Shown piece by piece: positions 43,015 through 52,371 of a DNA stretch of 64,000 nucleotides. Every line of letters starts with the position of its first letter. The stretch's first letter is position 1. The notes beneath the pieces are model-generated. The model worked only from the letters and a program-made list of their open reading frames with translations. It ran no database searches and was not told the DNA's origin. A program made the position numbers and the translations under genes. The DNA comes from Parenemella sanctibonifatiensis (lineage in GTDB: Bacteria > Actinomycetota > Actinomycetes > Propionibacteriales > Propionibacteriaceae). Where the stretch lies: NCBI RefSeq assembly GCF_002250565.1, contig NZ_NMVJ01000009.1, forward strand, positions 124,001 through 188,000, written 5' to 3'.

Positions 43015-44796
43015 ATGAAGCGCAGCCCCAAGGGACGGCTCGAACTCACGTGGATGGGCAAGGACTCCGCCCTGATCCCGGTGGAGGACGGCAAGTACGA
43101 CTACTCCTTCGTGGACCCGGATGACCCTCGGGCATTGGAGGTCAAGTCCATCGAGGTGCTGGAGCAGGTCGGTGAGGTCGACGGTCCGACTGGGGCGAAC
43201 GAGAACCTGCTCATCATCGGGGACTCCGGTGACGCGCTCCGCTCGCTGGTGACCATCCCCGAGTACCACGACAAGTACGCCGGTCAGGTGAAGTTGGTCT
43301 ACATCGACCCGCCGTTCAACACAGAGAAGACCTTCGAGCACTACGTGGATCAGTTGGAGCACTCAATCTGGCTGACGATGATGCGAGACCGCATCCGCGA
43401 CATTAAACCCCTCTTGTCTGGCGACGCCTCAGTGTGGGTCCACCTCGATCACAGTGAAGTTCATCGCATGCGGGTGCTTCTAGACGAGGAGTTCGGACCC
43501 GAGTGTTTCGTGTCATCGGTGATATGGAGATCAGCGGATACTGGAAACTATGACGATGCTAGATTCTCCAATGACCACAACACCATTCTTGTGTACAGCC
43601 TGAATGCTGGCTGGGCAGCGAATGGCCTAGAGCGCAATGTCAAGCAATCTAGCCACTACCGCAATCCCGACAACGATCCGAGGGGCCCTTGGTTTGACGG
43701 CAACCCCTTGGGTTCTCCAAATCCTCGCGAGAACTTGATGTACGACATCGTGTCTCCGCAGGGAAACACGATTCGGCACCCGCCTCACGGTTGGCGTTGG
43801 CAGCAGTCAACGATGGATCGGATGATCGAGGACGGCGCTATTCGTTTCAACGACGAGGGTACGCGGATTATTTATCGTACGTATCTACGAGAACAGGGCG
43901 ACCTCCCGCCGTCTGATCTCTGGGACGAGGTTTCCGAGACGGGCAGTAATAGAAAAGCAAAGAACGAACTGAAAGCACTGTTCGGTCTGCCCGCGAAGCA
44001 GGTATTCAGCACGCCAAAACCGGAGTCCCTTCTGCGCAGGATCATTACGATCGCCACGAATCAGGGGGACCTCGTTCTCGACTTCTTCGGAGGTTCGGGG
44101 TCCACGGCAGCGGTGGCGCACAAAATGGGGCGTCGGTGGGTCACGGTCGAGTTGCAGCGGTCTACGGTAGACCAGTTCCTGCTGCCGCGACTTAGGCGGG
44201 TAGTTGATGGTTCAGACACTGGTGGTATCAGCCAAACCACGCAACGTATCGCGGCCAGCGGGACGCTGGCAGGGACGCTAACCCCGGAGGAAGCAGCGGA
44301 GTTCGTCAGGCAACTGAAGAAGGTTGTGTCAGATCTAGAAGGTCTCGATGAGGCGACTATCAGCCGGATGTCTCAATCTCTCAGAACACGGAACAGCACC
44401 ACGACCCATTGGCGCGGTGGCGGCGGGTTCACTGTTGCCAAGATGGGTCCCTCGATGTACGAGGTGGACGACGAAGATGGTTCGGTGTACTTGTCCCCGG
44501 AGGCGACGAACGGTGCGTGGTCGAAGGCCATCGCAGGGCAGTTAAAGTTCACTTTGACGCCGGACGATCCGGTGTTCTGTGGAGTTCGAAAGCGCCAGCG
44601 GCTGGCGGTGATCGACGGCGTGGCGGACGAGACGGTGGTGCGCACGGTGGTCGAGCACTTGGGCGAGAAGGAGAAGGCCGTGATCGTAGCCAAGGGTGTC
44701 CTGCCGGAGGCGGGCGACCTGCTCCAGCGACTGTCGCCGGGGTCGCGGATCAAGAAGGCTCCTGAGGACATGTTCCCGAAGGGGACGGTGAACTGA
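43015..44796 (+). CDS. mod: Type III restriction-modification DNA methyltransferase (Mod)
   Basis: 593 residues. An adenine methyltransferase of the beta class: motif IV YIDPPFNTEKTFEHY (about residues 101-115) precedes motif I DFFGGSGSTA (about 361-370). The middle (about 165-350) is the presumed target-recognition domain, and its DNA is clearly AT-richer than both ends. Mod methylates one strand of the recognition site and also directs the Res subunit. It is separated from res by 1 bp, so they form an operon. Intact. The specificity cannot be read from sequence. Confidence 0.92.
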   Translation: MKRSPKGRLELTWMGKDSALIPVEDGKYDYSFVDPDDPRALEVKSIEVLEQVGEVDGPTGANENLLIIGDSGDALRSLVTIPEYHDKYAGQVKLVYIDPPFNTEKTFEHYVDQLEHSIWLTMMRDRIRDIKPLLSGDASVWVHLDHSEVHRMRVLLDEEFGPECFVSSVIWRSADTGNYDDARFSNDHNTILVYSLNAGWAANGLERNVKQSSHYRNPDNDPRGPWFDGNPLGSPNPRENLMYDIVSPQGNTIRHPPHGWRWQQSTMDRMIEDGAIRFNDEGTRIIYRTYLREQGDLPPSDLWDEVSETGSNRKAKNELKALFGLPAKQVFSTPKPESLLRRIITIATNQGDLVLDFFGGSGSTAAVAHKMGRRWVTVELQRSTVDQFLLPRLRRVVDGSDTGGISQTTQRIAASGTLAGTLTPEEAAEFVRQLKKVVSDLEGLDEATISRMSQSLRTRNSTTTHWRGGGGFTVAKMGPSMYEVDDEDGSVYLSPEATNGAWSKAIAGQLKFTLTPDDPVFCGVRKRQRLAVIDGVADETVVRTVVEHLGEKEKAVIVAKGVLPEAGDLLQRLSPGSRIKKAPEDMFPKGTVN

Positions 44797-44797
44797 C

Positions 44798-47299
44798 ATG
44801 GCCGTGGACATCACCTACGACGAGGCCCTCATTGAGGAGATCGCCGCGCGCTTTGATCTGCGCGACCCGAACAAGAACGCGCTGGCGACCATCGTTCAGC
44901 GGATCGCTGACGGCAGCGCTGGCTTTCAGGAGATGGTGGCCGACCTCGCCACGGGCGTAGGTAAGACCTTCCTGATGTCGTCGCTGATCGAGTACCTGGC
45001 TCAGCAGGGTGTCCGGCACGTACTGGTGGTCACCCCGGGCTCCACGATCCAGCGCAAGACCCTCGCGAACTTCGACGCGGCGTCGGCCAAGTACGTGGCC
45101 GGGGCTGACATCGCCCCGTTCATCGTCACGCCCGACAACTTCCAGGCAGCCAACGTCGGCTCCGTGCTGCGCAACCCGCAGCGGCTGAAGGTGTTCGTCT
45201 TCAACGTGCAGCAGTTGATCCGCCCCACCGACAAGGTGAGCCGGAAGGTGCGCTCCGAGGACGAGAACCTCGGGGACGCCCTCTACTCGCACTTGGAGAA
45301 CGCTGACGACCTGTTCGTGATCGCGGACGAGCACCACGTCTACCGGGAGAAGGCCAAGGCGTTCTCCGCGGCGATTCGTGATCTGAACCCGGTCGCGTTG
45401 ATCGGTCTGACAGCCACGCCGGACAAGGACGACTACGCCAAGGTCGTGTTCCAGTACACGCTCGGTGAGGCCATCGCGGACGGTCACGTGAAGGTGCCGG
45501 TGATCGTCTACCGGAAGGACGGCACGAAGGACGAGCGCACCCAGTTGCGGGATGCCTGCCAGTTGCTGGGCCACAAGGAGAAGTCCTACGAGGTCTACCG
45601 GCAGACCTCCCCCGATGCACCTGCCGTGAAGCCGGTCCTCTTCGTCGTGTGCCAGACCATCGAGCACGCCACCGAGGTCGGCCAGTTGCTCGCCCAGCCC
45701 GGGATGATCGGTGACGGCTCCCAGGTCCTGGAGATCACCTCGCAGTCCTCCGATGTTGCGCTGGAGGCCCTCGCCAAGGTCGAGGACCCTGACTCACCGA
45801 TCCGGGCCATCGTCAGCGTGAACATGCTCCGCGAGGGCTGGGACGTGAAGAACATCGCCGTCATCGTGGCGCTGCGCAGGTTGGCCTCCCAGACTCTCAC
45901 GGAGCAGATTCTAGGTCGTGGGCTGCGACTGCCTTTCGGTGCCCGCACGGGACTTGCTGACGTGGATCAGGTGGACCTGGTGGCCCACGACTCCTACCAG
46001 CAGTTGCTCGCCCAGAAGGACGTACTCCGGCAGCGCATCCAACTGCCGTCCACGGCTGTCGAGGTGGACGACCAGGGGTTTGCGACCACTACCGAGGTCG
46101 ACCCCAACCAACCCGTCCCCGTGGAGCCGGTCGCTGGCTCGTCCCAGCAGGATCAGGTCGGCGGCACAGGTAGCAGCAGCAGCCTCACCCCGGCCCCCGG
46201 CCAGTGGGCGCTGTTCGACTGGGAGGAGGACGAATCGGCTCAGGGCGAGGACTACCAGCCCAACCCCGGCCTGATCTTCGAGGAGACCGAGCAGCGCGTC
46301 GAGGCCAAGGTGCCCGAGCCGCAGTACCGGGTGAAGGGTGCCCCGCAGATCATCTTCCCCCGGCGCGAGTCGCGCTTGGTGCACTCCCCCTTCTCTCTCT
46401 CGGACATCCCTGATGGCGATGCTGAGAAGGCGGGCGCGGCCTTCGTCAAGGAGGTGCCCACCTTCATCTTCCGCGACGCACTGGAGGCCAAGCGGAAGGG
46501 TGACCAGGTGGAGATCATCAGCACCCCGCAAGGCACTTCGGAGGCTCAGCAGACCCTGGCTGGTCTGGACGTGGTGCAGGCCGAACTGACCGAGACGATC
46601 ATGCAGCAGCCGGAGGTTCCTGCTGAGAGGTCATCCAAGAACGCCGCCAAGCGACTCGTGAGGGCATTCCTGAAGGGCGCTGGGGTCACGAACGACGAAG
46701 AGACCGCTGAGTGGGGCACAAAGCGTCGCCAGCAGGCCGTCGAGGGCATGAGGACCATGATCCGCGACAAGATCACGACCCGACCCCGGCAGGAGAAGTT
46801 CGAGTTCGTCAAGATCGAACTTCCACTGGAGCCTGTCACCGTGGCAGCAGACGCGGTGAAGGCCCACAACGTGGTGAAGTTCAAGAAGGGGCTTCAGTAC
46901 GTCGGCTGGGAGAAGAACGTCATGCCGGTCGCCACCTTCGACGCGGGAACGACCGAGTGGGAGTTGGCGCTCCTCATGGACCGCGACCCCAACATCAAAT
47001 GGTGGGTCCGCGTATACGTCGGCGGTCAGGCGTTCATCCCCACCCCGGATGGTCGATACTTCCCAGACTTCATCGCGCTTGATGTCGATGGCGTGCATTG
47101 GCTGATCGAGGGCAAGGCTGACGACCACGCCAAGGATGACCCCGTGCTCCGCAAGAAGAAGGAAGCCGAGAACTGGGCTCGGGCCGTGCGAGACGACGGC
47201 GACTTCGGGACCTGGCGATACATGTTCGCGACCGAGACCAACATCGAGCATGCAGGAGGTTCCTGGAACGCCCTGCTGACGAGCACGAAGCCGGAGTAG
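44798..47299 (+). CDS. res: Type III restriction endonuclease/helicase subunit (Res)
   Basis: 833 residues. Superfamily 2 helicase motifs: LATGVGKTFLM (motif I, about residues 49-59), ADEHH (motif II, DEHH instead of DEAH), GLTATP (III), SVNMLREGWDVKN (V) and LGRGLRLPFG (VI). The C-terminal PD-(D/E)XK nuclease is visible as YFPDFIALDVDGVHWLIEGK (about residues 756-775). With Mod it forms the ATP-dependent type III restriction complex that cuts unmethylated foreign DNA. All key residues are present, so the system looks functional. Confidence 0.92.
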   Translation: MAVDITYDEALIEEIAARFDLRDPNKNALATIVQRIADGSAGFQEMVADLATGVGKTFLMSSLIEYLAQQGVRHVLVVTPGSTIQRKTLANFDAASAKYVAGADIAPFIVTPDNFQAANVGSVLRNPQRLKVFVFNVQQLIRPTDKVSRKVRSEDENLGDALYSHLENADDLFVIADEHHVYREKAKAFSAAIRDLNPVALIGLTATPDKDDYAKVVFQYTLGEAIADGHVKVPVIVYRKDGTKDERTQLRDACQLLGHKEKSYEVYRQTSPDAPAVKPVLFVVCQTIEHATEVGQLLAQPGMIGDGSQVLEITSQSSDVALEALAKVEDPDSPIRAIVSVNMLREGWDVKNIAVIVALRRLASQTLTEQILGRGLRLPFGARTGLADVDQVDLVAHDSYQQLLAQKDVLRQRIQLPSTAVEVDDQGFATTTEVDPNQPVPVEPVAGSSQQDQVGGTGSSSSLTPAPGQWALFDWEEDESAQGEDYQPNPGLIFEETEQRVEAKVPEPQYRVKGAPQIIFPRRESRLVHSPFSLSDIPDGDAEKAGAAFVKEVPTFIFRDALEAKRKGDQVEIISTPQGTSEAQQTLAGLDVVQAELTETIMQQPEVPAERSSKNAAKRLVRAFLKGAGVTNDEETAEWGTKRRQQAVEGMRTMIRDKITTRPRQEKFEFVKIELPLEPVTVAADAVKAHNVVKFKKGLQYVGWEKNVMPVATFDAGTTEWELALLMDRDPNIKWWVRVYVGGQAFIPTPDGRYFPDFIALDVDGVHWLIEGKADDHAKDDPVLRKKKEAENWARAVRDDGDFGTWRYMFATETNIEHAGGSWNALLTSTKPE

Positions 47300-47303
47300 G
47301 GCT

Positions 47304-47841
47304 GTGGCTCGTCCGCAAAGCACTCCGCGACGGCCCAAGAGCAAGGGTCCCGACCCACTGTCAACCCAGCCCGGGCACTCGTGGAGGTACCTCTACGAGC
47401 GTTTGACTGAGAAGCGGTTCCAGCAACTGTGCGGAGCCCTTCTGAGGCATGACGACCCGACCGTCAGGCTGTACCCCGTAGGTGAAGCGCGTTCACTTCC
47501 ATGCCTGTCTGGAGGCGACCAAGAGCATCTTCGACAGACTCAGGAACATGACCGGCGCGTCTGGGGACGGCGCGTCCCTTGTGGATGAGACTCTTGCGCT
47601 CGGCATGAGCGGCACCCCGGTGCTGGCCATCAACTCCCTGCGGACCCAAACGGAGAGGGACGAGCAGACCAGCCTCGCCAACTTGGTCAAGGGCCTCGGG
47701 GGTCTTTACCGCAATCCCACGGTTCATGATCCGCGGCTGAGTCGCTCCATCAGCGATGAGGAACTGCTGGAGGTGCTGACAATGGTCTCCATGGTCCACC
47801 GCAAACTCGATGGTGCTCGTCAGGCCAGCGGCGGGCGGTGA
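47304..47841 (+). pseudogene. Fused remnant: unknown N-terminal part plus TIGR02391/Abi-like C-terminus
   Basis: Frame one (47304 to about 47480; RYLYERLTEKRFQQLCGALL) changes to a second frame (about 47480-47841; RVHFHACLEATKSIFDRL to HRKLDGARQASGGR). The second part matches the TIGR02391 (Ymh/Abi-like) family, including the conserved LGGLYRNPTVHD stretch. The N-terminal part resembles the first helices of restriction-endonuclease-like proteins found in defence loci. It could be one gene with a frameshift or two genes joined by deletion. It sits between the type III and Gabija pairs. Confidence 0.6.
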
Positions 47842-47987
47842 CAGTCCGGGTATGCCACAAGATGCTGAGAATCCGAGACACGCTTCCACGCGCGAGCCGG
47901 CGTGCATCTGCCGGTGCTTCACTAGGGTTGAGGATTGTTCACAAGGTTGGCCCTCGCTCCGGAGCAGGGTGGAGGAGTGAGACGACG

Positions 47988-49604
47988 ATGCGCATATCCC
48001 GGGTAACGATCAAGAACCACAGCCGAGTACGGGACCTCGACCTGGAACTGCGGCGGCACGCGGTCATCGTGGGCGCGAACGACGTGGGCAAGTCCTCGAT
48101 CCTCCGAATGTTGCATCTGGCACTTGGCTCGTCAACGGCCAGCCTGTACCAAGCCCTGTCCCCGAGCGATCTGCGCGACCCCGAGCAACCGCTGCTGGTC
48201 GATGTCACGTGGACCGACTTCACCGACAAGGACCGAGCGCCGTTCCCCGCTGAGATCAGTGTGGCTGAGGACCAGGAGAGCGAGTCGCTCTGGGTTCAGA
48301 TGCGCGTGGAGGCTCACCCCGAGGATGACGAGGCCGTCACGGTGCGGCGGTGGTTCCCCGAGAGCGGGCACGAACGAGTGCCGAGCCGTGAGCAACTGGA
48401 AGCCTTCGGCTGGCGCTATCTCAAAGCGACGAGGGGAGCCTCGATCATGGAGGGTCCGATGAGTCCGGTGAGGACGCTCCTCGACGCCGCCGACCTGGGC
48501 GACAACGAAAGAACGCTGAAGGACCTGCTGACCACGTTCAACAGCGAACTTGATGCGAACGAGTCGGTTGGCGACCTGCTGAGGAAGGTCGCGACCCACC
48601 TCAGCCGTGCGATGCCGCGTCTGGTGCAGCGGGAGGAGTTCGCCATCCGCAGCGTCGCTGACCCGGAGAAGGACATGCTCGGGAATGTCTCGCTGTTCCT
48701 GAACCGCGATGAACAGCAAGTCTCGCTCCAGGAGCAGTCGGACGGCGTGCGCCAACTGATGGCGATGACGCTCTTCGACCTTGCAGAGGGGGCTGCGAAC
48801 GTCATTGCGATTGATGAGCCGGAACTGCACCTCCATCCGACCAGCCAGCGAACGGTGGCAGACCTGCTCAGCGGCGAGGGAAACCAGAAGATCATCGTGA
48901 CGCACTCGCCCTACATCCTGCACCGCTTCGAACCAGCCGAAGTTGTGGCCGTAGATCGCTACGGGATATCTCGGCAGATTGGTGCCAGCACGCTGTCGAG
49001 AGTCGAGAAGGTTCGGGCGCACTGGTGGTCTCCGCGCCTGCTGGAGGCACTGGCAGCGCGGTTCGTGATTCTGGTTGAGGGAGCCGCAGACCGTGTGATC
49101 GTGGAGGCTGCTGCCCGCGCCTTGGAGATCGACCTGGATCGGCTTGGCGCGGTGGTTGTGGACCTCGACGGTGCGGAGAAGTTCAGGCATGTCTTCCCGC
49201 TGCTCGGGCCCGATGGTTTCGGCTCAACCCTGCTTGGCCTGGTGGACGAGAAGGAGAGCGGACCCTGGATCGGTGCCTTCCAAGCCAAGCGTGCCGACAT
49301 CGTTGACAAGTTCGTCTTTGTCTCGGACGCGGACTTGGAGGACGAGTATGCCGCTGCGCTTGGCGGCCCGGGCACTGCGCGAGCCCTGATCCGCGGCGGG
49401 CACTGCCGGGAGGACGCTGTGATCCAGAGCGCCGGAGTCGAGTCCATCGAGGACATCACTCCAGAGTCGGTCGCCGCGTACTGCCGCAAGGACAAGGTGT
49501 CGGCGGCGGTGTGCGTCGGTGAAGCGCTCACCCAGGAATCGGCGGAAGGAATCGGCAGCGTCGCGCGGTTGCTCCATGCTGTGGAAGGTTTGGACCTTCT
49601 GTGA
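47988..49604 (+). CDS. gajA: GajA-like OLD-family ATPase with TOPRIM nuclease (Gabija)
   Basis: 538 residues from ATG 47988 (MRISRVTIKNHSRV); the 50 codons upstream in frame are non-homologous. ABC-type ATPase: Walker A VGANDVGKSS (about residues 28-37), Walker B VIAIDEPELHLHP (about 280) and THSPYIL. TOPRIM domain: FVILVEGAADRVIVEAAA (conserved Glu) and FVSDADLEDEY (DxD). GajA is a nicking endonuclease that is restrained by ATP and freed when phage replication depletes nucleotides. Its stop overlaps the helicase gene as GTGA, the usual Gabija arrangement. Slightly shorter than the B. cereus protein. Confidence 0.88.
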   Translation: MRISRVTIKNHSRVRDLDLELRRHAVIVGANDVGKSSILRMLHLALGSSTASLYQALSPSDLRDPEQPLLVDVTWTDFTDKDRAPFPAEISVAEDQESESLWVQMRVEAHPEDDEAVTVRRWFPESGHERVPSREQLEAFGWRYLKATRGASIMEGPMSPVRTLLDAADLGDNERTLKDLLTTFNSELDANESVGDLLRKVATHLSRAMPRLVQREEFAIRSVADPEKDMLGNVSLFLNRDEQQVSLQEQSDGVRQLMAMTLFDLAEGAANVIAIDEPELHLHPTSQRTVADLLSGEGNQKIIVTHSPYILHRFEPAEVVAVDRYGISRQIGASTLSRVEKVRAHWWSPRLLEALAARFVILVEGAADRVIVEAAARALEIDLDRLGAVVVDLDGAEKFRHVFPLLGPDGFGSTLLGLVDEKESGPWIGAFQAKRADIVDKFVFVSDADLEDEYAAALGGPGTARALIRGGHCREDAVIQSAGVESIEDITPESVAAYCRKDKVSAAVCVGEALTQESAEGIGSVARLLHAVEGLDLL

Positions 49605-51253
49605 CAGTCGAGGCGCTGAGCGAGGAGCAGTCCGCCGCTGCGCAGGCAGAGGCGCGGCACGCCATGATCATCGCACCCCCGGGCTGCGGCAAGACCGAAG
49701 TTCTAGCGCATCGTGCCGACCACCAAATCCAGTTCCTCAGTCCGAACCAACGCATTCTGGCACTCACTTTCACCAATCGTGCCAAGGCAAATCTCCAGGA
49801 GCGGCTGCGCAACGTACTCGGCTACGCGAGGATGCGTCGCTACGTGACCGTGCGGAACTTCCACGGGCACGCCACCGAAGTCGTCCTCGCTCACGGTCGG
49901 ACCATCGGTCTGGACTCGGGCGGTCTCCTCCTGCCCAAAACCGGCACGCTGCGCAAGGCATTGGAGGCGACGGGTGCGAACTGGGACACGAGAAGCGCCG
50001 CAGAGATGATTCTTGGTGAGGTCAAGCGGGCACCCGTCTCTGACAATGAGGTCCTCGACACCCTCGCCCGCAGGAGGCGAGACTTCGGTGCTGACCTGGC
50101 GCTCCAGGTAGAGGAGGAGCGCCAGACGGCGAACCAACTTCACTACCAGGACCTGCTTCGGCACGCCCAGCGCCTGCTGCGAATCCCGGCTGTCGGCCAT
50201 CTGTATCGCTGTCACTTCGGGGCAGTTCTGGTGGACGAGTTTCAAGACCTATCGCTCCAGCAACTTGACATTGCGCGCCTCAGTTGTACGGCGCGGCAGA
50301 CCTACGCCGGAGACCCGCTACAAGGCATCTTCTCGTGGGCCGGAGCCGCGTCCGAGCAGGTGGAGCAAGATGTGCGGACCGCGTGTGGTGAGCCCATCCT
50401 GCTTCGAGAGTCATACCGCTCCTCGCCGGGCGTGCTCGCCACCGTCAACTCCGTGAGCAGGTCCCTGACCGCGACAGCGGAACTGATCTCCGCGATACCG
50501 GAGCACTGGCCTCAGGGCGGTTGCTCCGCCGCGCTCGCGGTGCAGGACCGCAATGCTGAGGCTCATCTCGTGGTCGGTCTGGCGCAACAGATCATCGAAC
50601 GTGACCCAACCGCGTCGGTAGGCGTCATCAGCAGGGTCGGATGGCGTCGCGAGGATATTGACCGTGCGTTCACTTCGCTACCTGGATTCCCCGTGCGAAG
50701 GTGGGACCTGGCGCTGGAGGACCCTCACGTGATGGCCCTGATCCGAGAGGCGGTCGCATCACTGCCTCGTGGTGCGACGCTCGACGTTGCGCACGAGGCT
50801 GTGCTCAATGTCGTAGACCCATCCGATGTGGACACCTTGGAGCAGGTCGATGATGCCTTCGCCGCGCTGGAGCAAACCCGGTCCAGCACCGCGCGAGGAG
50901 CGCTGGGTTCGATCCGCGTGTCCGACCCGAATCAGGCGGTCGGTCCTGGAGTGCATCTTCTGAACGCCCACACCGGGAAGGGGCAGCAGTTCGACTGGGT
51001 GTTCGTCATCGGCCTGGAAGAAGGGCACATCCCCCACAAGAAGAGTAGCCACGGCGAGGCGCTGATAGAGGAGCAGCGGGTTCTGCTCGTCATGCTGTCG
51101 CGGGCCCGCCACGGACTCGTCGTCTCGCGAGTGCAGATGAACGATGGCCGGTATGGACCCTACGCTGCAACGCAGAGCAGATGGTGGGACACTATCAAGA
51201 GCGAGTGCACCACCTTGGCGGAAGTTGAGGACCACATCGCTGGGCTACCGTGA
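49601..51253 (+). CDS. gajB: GajB-like UvrD-family helicase (Gabija)
   Basis: 550 residues from GTG 49601. Superfamily 1A helicase motifs: IIAPPGCGKTEVL (I), LALTFTNRAKANLQERL (Ia), VLVDEFQDLSLQQL (II), YAGDPLQGIFSWAGA (III), LRESYRSSPGVL (IV), NAHTGKGQQFDWVFVIGLE (V) and VMLSRARHGLVVSR (VI). In Gabija, GajB senses DNA ends or single strands produced by phage and activates GajA. It is coupled to gajA through a 4-bp overlap. All motifs are intact. Confidence 0.88.
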   Translation: MTVEALSEEQSAAAQAEARHAMIIAPPGCGKTEVLAHRADHQIQFLSPNQRILALTFTNRAKANLQERLRNVLGYARMRRYVTVRNFHGHATEVVLAHGRTIGLDSGGLLLPKTGTLRKALEATGANWDTRSAAEMILGEVKRAPVSDNEVLDTLARRRRDFGADLALQVEEERQTANQLHYQDLLRHAQRLLRIPAVGHLYRCHFGAVLVDEFQDLSLQQLDIARLSCTARQTYAGDPLQGIFSWAGAASEQVEQDVRTACGEPILLRESYRSSPGVLATVNSVSRSLTATAELISAIPEHWPQGGCSAALAVQDRNAEAHLVVGLAQQIIERDPTASVGVISRVGWRREDIDRAFTSLPGFPVRRWDLALEDPHVMALIREAVASLPRGATLDVAHEAVLNVVDPSDVDTLEQVDDAFAALEQTRSSTARGALGSIRVSDPNQAVGPGVHLLNAHTGKGQQFDWVFVIGLEEGHIPHKKSSHGEALIEEQRVLLVMLSRARHGLVVSRVQMNDGRYGPYAATQSRWWDTIKSECTTLAEVEDHIAGLP

Positions 51254-51327
51254 AAGTCTCAATCTGAGGCATCACCGCAGCCGAAGCGCCACATTCTGCT
51301 CTGTCGCCGCGAACGGTGTGGAGGGGA

Positions 51328-51733
51328 TCAGAAGTCGAAGGTACCGCCGCCGACCACCTCGTCCACGTACTGAACGCCCACGAGCACGCCCGCAGCCTCC
51401 CGAATGGCTACATGGATCGCATCCCCGACCATTCCCTCGGCCCTGTCCTGGGCCTCCAGCAAGTTGTCCGTCACCGCGTCGATGTCCTCCGGGCAGTCAT
51501 AGCGCAGAGAGAGCCCTGTCTCGATCCGCGTCGGGACGGCCACGTGATGGCGTCGAGGGTGATGCCGTCCATGTCGGCGCAGGCGCGCCGCAGTGCGCGT
51601 TGATCTCTTCTCGACGCTCGGTCACCGGCGCGTGGTCTTCCAGGGTGCGCCGGATGGTGCTGGACGGGTCGCTCAGGTCGGTCAGGATGAAGGCCATCCC
51701 CACCTGCAAGTATTTCCAAGGCTGTTCTGGCAT
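51328..51733 (-). pseudogene. Unknown gene interrupted by two apparent frameshifts
   Basis: It starts at ATG 51733 with AGAGGGGGA upstream (MPEQPWKYLQVGMAFILTD). The coding character moves to another frame near 51595 (RRACADMDGITLDAIT) and again near 51545 (AVPTRIETGLSLRYDCPE), and ends at 51328 (VVGGGTFDF). Joined, it would be a protein of about 135 residues with no recognised domain. It lies downstream of and opposite to the Gabija pair. Confidence 0.5.
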
Positions 51734-51875
51734 GGTCCCCCTCTTCCAAGTGCCCTCAGCCTCCTGACCCAGCGGCGTTCACTACCGAAGGTGCGAGCGA
51801 GCAGGTGGGTCGGACACGTGTGCGCCTACTCTCGATAACACCGACAAGCACAAGCCCGATCTCGGAGGGACCGTC

Positions 51876-52064
51876 ATGACCCAGCACAACCCCAAGGACA
51901 CCCTCCAAGCCGACCTGGAGGCGCTGGCTGAGGTCTTCGAGGCCGAGGACCGAGAAGACCGCCGCCGCGAGGCCCAGCGCCGTCGTGACGGCCTTCCCGA
52001 GCCCAAGCGGGACATCCGCACGTTCGACGGCTTTGCAGACGGCGGGGCGGCTCCCCGCGACTGA
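51876..52064 (+). CDS. Small charged protein of unknown function
   Basis: 62 residues. RBS GGAGGGA lies 7 bp before the ATG. Residues 8-40 form a highly charged helix (LEALAEVFEAEDREDRRREA), followed by a short Gly-rich end. No domain recognised. Small helical proteins like this are frequent in phage-derived and island DNA. Confidence 0.6.
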   Translation: MTQHNPKDTLQADLEALAEVFEAEDREDRRREAQRRRDGLPEPKRDIRTFDGFADGGAAPRD

Positions 52065-52082
52065 CCGCCTGGTCCCGGACCG

Positions 52083-52244
52083 CTACCTCTTCGCGACCCA
52101 CGCCTCCTCCAGCAGCACGCTCACGACGGCGTACTCTTTGCGGTCCCGGTCGAGGTCGGGCACGAGGTGGGTGAGGCTATCCATAGCGCGCTCGGCTGCC
52201 TCGAAGACGGCGGTGATCAGGGCCTGCTGGTTGGTCGCTCTCAT
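52083..52244 (-). CDS. Very small protein of unknown function
   Basis: 53 residues from ATG 52244 (MRATNQQALITAVFEAAERA) to TAG at 52083-52085. It is entirely helical in character, with LTHLVPDLDRDRKEYAVVSV and a basic end. AGGCGA lies 4 bp upstream as a weak RBS. No domain recognised. It is convergent with the gene at 51876. Confidence 0.5.
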   Translation of the reverse strand: MRATNQQALITAVFEAAERAMDSLTHLVPDLDRDRKEYAVVSVLLEEAWVAKR

Positions 52245-52328
52245 TCGCCTGGACTGTAGCCAGGCTGGCCGACATCCTCAGCCACTCCGGTACATCTGGA
52301 CTTGCGTCCTACGGAGCCAGAAGATGCA

Positions 52329-52368
52329 GAACCCCGCGCTCTCCACAGGGAGGACGCGGGGTTCTGTC
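52329..52368 (-). terminator. Terminator after the DUF2188-like gene
   Basis: Perfect 12-bp arms CAGAACCCCGCG and complement around a 16-nt loop, starting 4 bp past the stop of the minus-strand gene at 52372. Confidence 0.85.
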
Positions 52369-52371
52369 CGG

